Positions 63,601 through 64,000 of a stretch of 64,000 nt of DNA are shown piece after piece. Position 1 is the first letter of the stretch, and every line of letters starts with the position of its first letter. Source of the stretch: Nitratireductor sp. GISD-1A_MAKvit (GTDB taxonomy: Bacteria > Pseudomonadota > Alphaproteobacteria > Rhizobiales > Rhizobiaceae); the NCBI RefSeq assembly GCF_040819555.1, contig NZ_CP161920.1, forward strand, positions 3,533,001 to 3,597,000, given 5' to 3'. Below the pieces are notes generated by a model. That model saw only the letters and a list, made by a program, of their open reading frames with translations. It made no database searches and was not told the origin of the DNA. Made by a program: the position numbers and the translations under genes.

Positions 63601-64000
63601 CGACCGGATCGCCCGCGTGCTCAATCTGGAAATCCATCTCGATTCACGGACGCATGGCGGCACGCGCTTCTCGGTCGTGATCCCCAGAAGCACCGCCCCC
63701 GCACAACCTTCTGAAACACCAAGACGCCCTGTGGCGATGCAGCAGACCATGCTGGATGGACTGCGTGTCCTGTGCATCGACAACGACCCCCGGATCCTCG
63801 ACGGAATGCAGAAGCTTCTGGAAGGCTGGGGATGTTCCGTTTCGACCGCTACGGGATCTTCCACCCTGCCCGACCTGGCACTAACGCCACCGAACATCAT
63901 TCTTGCCGATTATCATCTCGACAATGAGCTGGGACTCGATGTGATTGCGGCTCTTCGATCGCGCTACGGCCACGCAATACCCGCCATACTGATCACAGCA
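60641..64000 (+). CDS. Sodium:solute-symporter-type hybrid histidine kinase, partial (3' end beyond window)
   Basis: The N-terminal ~510 residues have about thirteen membrane segments of SSS type (YCTSWTFFGSVGLASERGLEFL, ITSIADFLAARYGKSFAVA, GLSAATAMVIVASVALSIMI). A PAS domain follows (ALDQMEEGVTVFDRDFQLICWN), then a kinase with His809 in AAGHDILQPLNAARLY, ATP motifs NLVSNAIKYTPSG, VIDTGIGIAP and GLGLSIVD, and a C-terminal receiver with Asp1090 in ILADYHLD, which is cut off. GTG 60641 is the start, with GGAAAGGAGA 11 nt upstream. The frame is open to the window end for 1120 codons without a break. Relatives are orphan CbrA/NahK-like kinases in carbon use or surface behaviour. Confidence 0.92.
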   Translation, partial: MQGWVIAIIAVAYVTLLFFIASVGDSRASRQGGLGSRPFIYALSLAIYCTSWTFFGSVGLASERGLEFLAIYIGPVLVFLFGFRVLKRIIRLAKSEKITSIADFLAARYGKSFAVASVATLIATCGTIPYIALQLKAISDSVSLMVTHYDGAPPAIDFFVGDMALIVTFLLAIFAVLFGTRHADATEHQEGLVLAVAVETVVKLAAFLAVGVAVTYFIFSGPLDLARTVGTLSEVQKAYTYPTSLATWIVMTTLSAFAIIMLPRQFYVTIVENRSTTELETASWLFPLYLVLINLFVIPIAFAGLTLVGDKASSDLYVLALPLLQGHDLIALIAFIGGLSAATAMVIVASVALSIMISNDLVIPLFLRRLLRPDHREKDDWSTIILNIRRAAIFIILFTAFLYYRETTHNTRLAAIGLISFAAIAQFAPAFFGGLIWRGANARGALLGMGAGFALWGYTLLFPSLAPMGTSIITDGLFGLPALKPQALFGTVADPLNHGVLWSLSVNTLFFILGSLSRAAQPLERIQAAIFVPRDTGPIPTLRRFRTTVTVNDLKDTISRYLGAERTERSFATFEATHGVRLNGNDATGIALVRFSEQLLASAVGSSSSRLILSLLFQRNDRSPRDALRLLDDASMALQHNRDLLQTALDQMEEGVTVFDRDFQLICWNRQYRTLFNLPDEMGQVGVSLDRFVNLLVVRGEMPVDNYTVTLNRFTDFGVPWEITLRKSGRIIELRTNPMPDGGIVATYTDITPRVEADIALKRINETLEQRVADRTAELMRVNEELAQAQVIAEEANLGKTRFLAAAGHDILQPLNAARLYCSSLLERVEGSDVREHVGNIESSLDSVETILGAVLDISRLDTGALKPSPSVFQLDGLLRQIHTDFAPFAEERGVRLTIVPSSLTVNTDRNLLRRLLQNLVSNAIKYTPSGRVLVGIRRRGDLLELQVIDTGIGIAPDKLNTVFREFTRLEEGVRQAEGLGLGLSIVDRIARVLNLEIHLDSRTHGGTRFSVVIPRSTAPAQPSETPRRPVAMQQTMLDGLRVLCIDNDPRILDGMQKLLEGWGCSVSTATGSSTLPDLALTPPNIILADYHLDNELGLDVIAALRSRYGHAIPAILITA

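Overview
The window is about 64 kb of GC-rich, densely packed alphaproteobacterial DNA, most like Hyphomicrobiales (the Phyllobacteriaceae/Brucellaceae/Mesorhizobium side). The evidence is a Shemin-type 5-aminolevulinate synthase, N-acetylglutaminylglutamine (NAGGN) osmoprotectant genes, many solute-binding-protein ABC importers, form II CO-dehydrogenase-like genes, and a palindromic intergenic element of the kind scattered through Rhizobiales genomes. I see no rRNA, tRNA, CRISPR array, insertion sequence or prophage. The gene content is catabolic, regulatory and transport, and looks like chromosome or a large replicon.

Layout. 1-0.33 kb: partial TetR regulator with a palindromic operator. 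0.4-7.8 kb: a branched-chain-amino-acid-type ABC importer operon ending in a GMC oxidoreductase, with a divergent LysR regulator. 7.9-8.3 kb: a DUF983 protein. 8.3-15.5 kb: a peptide-type ABC importer operon ending in an M14 metallopeptidase. 15.7-23.9 kb: a divergent operon headed by AmiC/AmiR amide-sensing genes, with a strong leader terminator, a second peptide-type importer and an acetamidase/formamidase. 24-32.4 kb: cold shock protein, TSUP permease, a GGDEF protein, form II CO-dehydrogenase-like S-L-M operon, a degenerate GGDEF protein and two small unknown proteins. 32.6-39.6 kb: a LacI-controlled sugar-type ABC operon with a Gfo/Idh/MocA dehydrogenase. 39.6-48.1 kb: an AmpC-like protein lacking its catalytic residues, a formamidase operon (fmdA, AmiS/UreI channel, FmdB), and a three-protein signalling set containing an NCS1 permease-histidine kinase fusion. 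48.4-53.1 kb: D-amino-acid-dehydrogenase-like enzyme, RidA, MFS exporter, Lrp regulator and a class V aminotransferase fold enzyme. 53.1-60.4 kb: NAGGN osmoprotectant operon, MarR regulator, hemA and mscL. 60.6-64 kb: a sodium:solute-symporter-type hybrid histidine kinase running off the end.

Themes. Short-chain amide and peptide nitrogen scavenging appears twice with different control: AmiC/AmiR antitermination, and a transporter-linked phosphorelay beside fmdA. Osmotic adaptation (NAGGN plus MscL) is the second theme. The LacI operon has two operators 21 bp apart that overlap its promoter.

Four otherwise intact genes (GMC oxidoreductase, a fused peptide-ABC ATPase, fmdA, the NAGGN synthetase) each carry one extra G or C, always directly next to a GGCC tetranucleotide. 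I think this is more likely a motif-linked sequencing artefact than four real pseudogenes. Coordinates for these genes assume the extra base is removed, and each entry says so.
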